Below, piece by piece: positions 44,929 through 47,735 of a DNA stretch of 47,735 bases. Under the pieces are notes generated by a model. The model worked only from the letters and a program-made list of their open reading frames with translations. It had not been told where the DNA came from and did no database searches. The DNA lies in NCBI GenBank assembly GCA_051162045.1, contig JBISDI010000030.1, one strand, 5' to 3'. A program made the translations under genes and the position numbers. This DNA is from Anaerozeibacter quisquiliarum (GTDB lineage: Bacteria; Bacillota; Clostridia; Christensenellales; Aristaeellaceae). Position 1 is the stretch's first letter; each line of letters starts with the position of its first letter.

Positions 44929-46333
44929 CAAGCATCGGCCCGGCAAGGGCGGCCCGCGCGGCGGGCGCAGCACGGATTTCAAGGGCGGCTTTGCGCAAAA
45001 CCGCGGCGCGCGGCCCCAGGGCGGACGTCCGTTCGATCGCGACGCGCGGCCCCAGGGCGGGCGTCCGTTCAACCGCGACGAACGCCCCCAGGGCGGGCGT
45101 CCGTTTGACCGCGACGAACGGCCCCAGGGCGGACGCCCGTTCGACCGCGACGCGCGGCCCCAGGGCGGACGTCCGTTCGACCGCGACGCGCGGCCCCAGG
45201 GCGGACGCCCGTTCGATCGCGACGCGCGGCCCCAGGGCGGACGCCCGTTCGATCGCGACGCGCGGCCCCAGGGCGGACGCCCGTTCGATCGCGACGCGCG
45301 GCCCCAGGGCGGACGCCCGTTCAACCGCGACGAACGCCCCCAGGGCGGACGCCCGTTCGATCGCGGCGCGCGGCCCCAGGGCGGGCGTCCGTTTGACCGC
45401 GACGCGCGGCCCCAGGGCGGGCGCCCGTTCGATCGCGACGCGCGGCCCCGGCCCCGCTACGACGGGCCCGGCCCGCGCCGCGCGCAGCCGCCGCGCTACG
45501 CCGTGCCGCCCTCGACGCAGGTGTATGACGCCCCGGCCCAGCCGGAAGCCGCACTGCCGCCGGAAGCCGCGCCGCGCTCCTTCGAGCCCGCGCACCCGGA
45601 GATGCCGGAGAACCTGCTGGTCGGGCGCAACCCGATCCGCGAGGCGCTCAAGGCGGGCCACCCGATCGAAAAACTGCTGGTCGCGAGCGGCGAGCTGACG
45701 GGCTCGGCGCGCGAGATCGTGGCGATGGCGCGCGAGCAGCGCGTGGTCGTTCAGTACGTGGACCGCGTTCGGCTCGACCAGGTGTACCCGAACCACCAGG
45801 GCATGCTGGCCTACGCCTCAGCCGCCGAGTACGCCTCGGTCGAGGAGATCCTTGAACTCGCCAAGGCGCGCGACGAGGATGCGTTCGTGGTGGTGCTCGA
45901 CGGCCTGACCGACCCGCACAACCTGGGCGCGATTATCCGCTCGGCGGAGTGCATGGGCGCGCACGGCGTAATCATCCCCGAGCGGCGTTCGGCCGGGCTG
46001 AACCCGGCGGCGGTCAAGGCGTCGGCCGGCGCGCTCAGCCACATCAAGGTGGCGCGCGTGGTCAACCTCACCCGTACCCTGAATGAATTGAAGGAAAAGG
46101 GGCTGTGGATCACGGGCGCGGTAACCGACGGCGCGCCCGTTGCGGACGTCGGCCTCAACGGCCCCATCGCACTGGTGATCGGCTCGGAGGGCGAGGGCAT
46201 ATCACAGCTTTGTCTGCGCCAGTGCGACCAGAGGGTCAAGCTTCCGCTCTACGGCCAGATCGAGTCGCTGAACGCCTCGGTGGCGGCGGGCATCCTGCTC
46301 TACGAGATCGCCAAGGCGCGCCATGGCGCATAG
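44918..46333 (+). CDS. rlmB: 23S rRNA 2'-O-methyltransferase (TrmH family) with repeat-rich N-terminal tail
   Basis: A 471-residue SPOUT methyltransferase that modifies 23S rRNA (Gm2251-type by family). Residues 1-30 are basic and Gly-rich. Residues 31-174 are twelve 12-residue repeats of the form [AE]RPQGGRPF[DN]R[DG], and a Pro-rich linker runs to about 225. The core follows: substrate-binding LLVGRNPIREALKAG, then VVLDGLTDPHNLGAIIRSAECMGAHGV (motif 1), IALVIGSEGEGIS (motif 2) and VKLPLYGQIESLNASVAAGILLYE (motif 3). Usual RlmB is about 250 residues, so the tail nearly doubles it. Such Arg-Gly-rich tails bind RNA or phase-separate in other proteins; here that is inference. ATG 44918 is preceded by AAAGGAG. 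Confidence 0.93.
   Translation: MAYDKHRPGKGGPRGGRSTDFKGGFAQNRGARPQGGRPFDRDARPQGGRPFNRDERPQGGRPFDRDERPQGGRPFDRDARPQGGRPFDRDARPQGGRPFDRDARPQGGRPFDRDARPQGGRPFDRDARPQGGRPFNRDERPQGGRPFDRGARPQGGRPFDRDARPQGGRPFDRDARPRPRYDGPGPRRAQPPRYAVPPSTQVYDAPAQPEAALPPEAAPRSFEPAHPEMPENLLVGRNPIREALKAGHPIEKLLVASGELTGSAREIVAMAREQRVVVQYVDRVRLDQVYPNHQGMLAYASAAEYASVEEILELAKARDEDAFVVVLDGLTDPHNLGAIIRSAECMGAHGVIIPERRSAGLNPAAVKASAGALSHIKVARVVNLTRTLNELKEKGLWITGAVTDGAPVADVGLNGPIALVIGSEGEGISQLCLRQCDQRVKLPLYGQIESLNASVAAGILLYEIAKARHGA
45008..45439 (+). repeat. Twelve tandem 36-bp coding repeats in rlmB
   Basis: Exactly 12 units of 36 bases (432 bp), starting with GCGCGGCCCCAGGGCGG and coding for ARPQGGRPFDRD with variants E for A, N for D and one G for D. 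Unit-to-unit differences are mostly synonymous (GGACGC/GGGCGT, GATCGC/GACCGC), and some adjacent units are identical, which points to recent expansion. Confidence 0.97.
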
Positions 46334-46865
46334 GCCGCGCACCAGGCCGCGCCTCCTGATCGTAGACGGGTACAATGTGCTGGGCGCGCTGCGCCCGATC
46401 GCGCCCGGCCAATCGATCGACGACGCGCGCGACCGGCTGACCGAGCAGTTGCGCGACTACGCGGGCTACTTAGGCCAAAAGGTGATCGTGGTCTATGACG
46501 CGTGGCTGTCGAACCGCAGGGCGCGCTCGGTCGAGAAGATGGGCAACTTCACGCTGGTGTTCACCCAGCAGGGCGAGACCGCCGACCGCTACATCGAGCG
46601 GCTGGTGGATGAGCTGGCCTCTGACATCGCGCTCGACCGCGTCGAGGTGCGGGTGGCCACCAGCGATTTGGTGGAGCAGGTGGTGGTGCTGGGCCGGGGC
46701 GCGACGCGCGTGTCGGCGCGAGAACTGCTCAACGAGCTCGAGTCGGTGCGCGACGCCGGCCGTAAGGGCGCGGCCAAGCCCGACGCAAAGGCGCGCGCCA
46801 CGGTCATGGAACGGCTCAGCCCCGCGCTGCGTCAGAAGCTCGAACAAATGCGCCGGGGGGAATGA
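46323..46865 (+). CDS. yacP: NYN-domain ribonuclease (YacP/Rae1-like)
   Basis: A 180-residue protein with a PIN-like NYN fold. LLIVDGYNVLGAL supplies the first catalytic Asp and the family signature; KVIVVYDAW and FTQQGETADRYIERLVDELA supply further acidic residues, and VRVATSDLVEQVVVLGRGATRVSARELLNEL closes the domain. Rae1 of Bacillus cleaves mRNA on the ribosome; the same function here is inference. It overlaps rlmB by 11 bases and sigH by four, the standard clostridial order mrnC-rlmB-yacP-sigH. Confidence 0.93.
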   Translation: MAHRPRTRPRLLIVDGYNVLGALRPIAPGQSIDDARDRLTEQLRDYAGYLGQKVIVVYDAWLSNRRARSVEKMGNFTLVFTQQGETADRYIERLVDELASDIALDRVEVRVATSDLVEQVVVLGRGATRVSARELLNELESVRDAGRKGAAKPDAKARATVMERLSPALRQKLEQMRRGE

Positions 46866-47482
46866 ACTTGTACGAACGATTCGAGGGCATGAAGGACGAG
46901 CAGATCGTCCAGCTGGCACAGGGCTCGGATGGCGCCGCGCTCGAATATCTGCTCAACAAATACAAGAACTTTGTGCGCTCCAAGGCGCGCAGCTATTTCC
47001 TGATCGGCGCCGACCACGAGGACATCGTGCAGGAGGGCATGATCGGGCTGTACAAGGCGATCCGCGATTTCAGGGAAGAGAAGCTGGCGTCGTTCCGCGC
47101 GTTCGCGGAATTGTGCATCACGCGCCAGATCATCACCGCGATCAAGACGGCGACGCGCCAGAAGCACATCCCGCTCAACTCCTATGTGTCGCTCAACAAA
47201 CCCATCTACGACGAGGACTCCGACCGCACGCTGCTCGACGTGATTACCGAGGGCTGGACCTCCAACCCCGAGGAGATGTTGATTAACCGCGAGGACATCA
47301 CGGCGATCGAGGGCCGGATCGGCGAGATGCTGTCGGAGCTCGAGAAGCAGGCGCTGCTCAGCTACCTCGAGGGCAAGAGCTATCAGGAGATTTCGGGCGA
47401 GATGGGCCGGCACGTCAAGTCGATCGACAACGCGCTGCAGCGCGTCAAACGCAAGCTGCAAAAGTACCTCGAGGAAAAATGA
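46862..47482 (+). CDS. sigH: RNA polymerase sigma factor SigH (sigma-30)
   Basis: A 206-residue sigma-70-family factor. Region 2 has LLNKYKNFVRSKARSYFLIGADHEDIVQEGMIGLYKAIRDFREEKLASFRAFAELCITRQIITAIKTATRQKHIPLNSYVSL, typical of SigH. Region 4 has LSYLEGKSYQEISGEMGRHVKSIDNALQRVKRKL. In Bacillota it drives early sporulation and transition-state genes; this is the only visible hint that the organism may sporulate. ATG 46862 overlaps the yacP stop (ATGA) with GGGGGG just upstream. The position before tRNA/tuf matches many clostridial genomes. Confidence 0.95.
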   Translation: MNLYERFEGMKDEQIVQLAQGSDGAALEYLLNKYKNFVRSKARSYFLIGADHEDIVQEGMIGLYKAIRDFREEKLASFRAFAELCITRQIITAIKTATRQKHIPLNSYVSLNKPIYDEDSDRTLLDVITEGWTSNPEEMLINREDITAIEGRIGEMLSELEKQALLSYLEGKSYQEISGEMGRHVKSIDNALQRVKRKLQKYLEEK

Positions 47483-47531
47483 AGAAAATGAAATTTACGT
47501 TTTTTTCTCCCGTCCGCCGGCGTTTTACCGG

Positions 47532-47560
47532 TTGACAAACACGCATGCATTCGTTACAAT
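47532..47560 (+). promoter_or_regulatory. Strong promoter for tRNA-Gly and tuf
   Basis: Perfect TTGACA (47532-47537), a 17-base spacer and TACAAT (47555-47560). It is 28 bases before the tRNA and fits the high expression expected for tuf. Confidence 0.85.
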
Positions 47561-47587
47561 AAGGTCTGGCATGTTGGCGGCGGGCGC

Positions 47588-47661
47588 GCGGGTGTAGCTC
47601 AATGGCAGAGCTCCAGCTTCCCAAGCTGATCACGTGGGTTCGATTCCCATCACCCGCTCCA
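47588..47661 (+). tRNA. tRNA-Gly(CCC)
   Basis: A full cloverleaf: acceptor GCGGGTG with CACCCGC, D-arm GCTC-AATGGCA-GAGC, anticodon arm CCAGC-TTCCCAA-GCTGA with anticodon CCC, T-arm GTGGG-TTCGATT-CCCAT, discriminator T and encoded CCA (47659-47661). The outermost anticodon-stem pair is C-A, a small irregularity. It reads GGG codons, which are not rare in this GC-rich genome. Confidence 0.92.
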
Positions 47662-47696
47662 TACGACGCACAATGATTTAGGAGGCAACAATAGCG

Positions 47697-47735
47697 ATGG
47701 CGAAGGCGAAATTTGAGCGGAACAAGGTTCACGTG
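47697..47735 (+). CDS. tuf: Elongation factor Tu, first 13 codons
   Basis: ATG 47697 follows AGGAGG (47680-47685) and opens MAKAKFERNKVHV, the EF-Tu N-terminus; the window ends before the G-domain. The usual sequence has Pro at position 11 (NKPHVN), here Val, a small deviation. It follows a tRNA gene behind a strong promoter, a common arrangement for tuf. EF-Tu is the partner of the EF-Ts encoded at 22397. Confidence 0.85.
   Translation, partial: MAKAKFERNKVHV

Noticed and set aside
45008..45439. CRISPR array
   Set aside because: The 36-bp periodicity invites the idea, but there are no spacers: the units are contiguous, in frame and coding, and no cas genes are nearby.

Overview
The window reads as chromosomal DNA from a Bacillota (Firmicutes) bacterium, most likely a high-GC member of the Clostridia. 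The evidence is a PolC-type replicative polymerase, a SigH-type sigma factor, Mini-RNase III, a YacP/Rae1 NYN protein and a Bce-type ABC/two-component module. Assignment below class is inference. No sporulation gene other than sigH is visible.

Region 1 (about 1-14.7 kb) has lower GC and an accessory character. It opens with the 3' end of a tRNA, and a near-identical tRNA 3' end recurs at 3747. Between them lie a 5'-truncated IS5-like transposase, an L25/Ctc ribosomal protein gene with its own strong promoter, a conserved unknown gene and a decayed MFS transporter. Then follow a bceAB-bceRS antibiotic-sensing and efflux module, two minus-strand membrane protein genes (a NapH-like Fe-S protein and a TspO/MBR-like protein), a TetR regulator whose operator motif recurs before a small cysteine-rich gene, and a 445-residue protein with a leukocidin-like C-terminal half.

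Region 2 (14.7-21.4 kb, minus strand) is a nucleoside uptake and salvage operon. Transcribed leftward it holds a Crp/Fnr regulator, a nucleoside hydrolase, a BMP-family substrate-binding protein, a two-domain ABC ATPase and two permeases. A palindrome lies just downstream of the regulator's promoter, and a long inverted repeat separates the binding protein gene from the ATPase gene.

Region 3 (21.5-38.8 kb, plus strand) is core machinery of high GC: rpsB-tsf, pyrH, then frr-(small ORF)-uppS-cdsA-dxr-rseP-ispG-polC, then secA. This links translation, isoprenoid and phospholipid synthesis, membrane proteolysis, replication and secretion. A transglutaminase-like gene interrupts it on the minus strand.

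Region 4 (38.8-43.0 kb) holds prfB, a DUF1461 membrane protein gene and tsaD, flanked by two oppositely oriented copies of a roughly 325-bp repeat. The repeat is rich in hairpins; one hairpin has different stems in the two copies yet pairs perfectly in both. One copy has supplied the stop codon of tsaD, and a second repeat family is inserted in frame inside tsaD. Next come two terminators and a cluster of six DnaA-box-like 9-mers.

Region 5 (43.0-47.7 kb) is rhaB-mrnC-rlmB-yacP-sigH, with every junction overlapping, followed by a strong promoter, tRNA-Gly(CCC) and the first 13 codons of tuf. rlmB carries an N-terminal array of twelve 36-bp coding repeats.

The most promising undescribed items are the structured inverted repeat pair, the DnaA-box cluster, the leukocidin-like gene and its leader, the double PDZ-like insertion in RseP, and the repeat insertions into tsaD.
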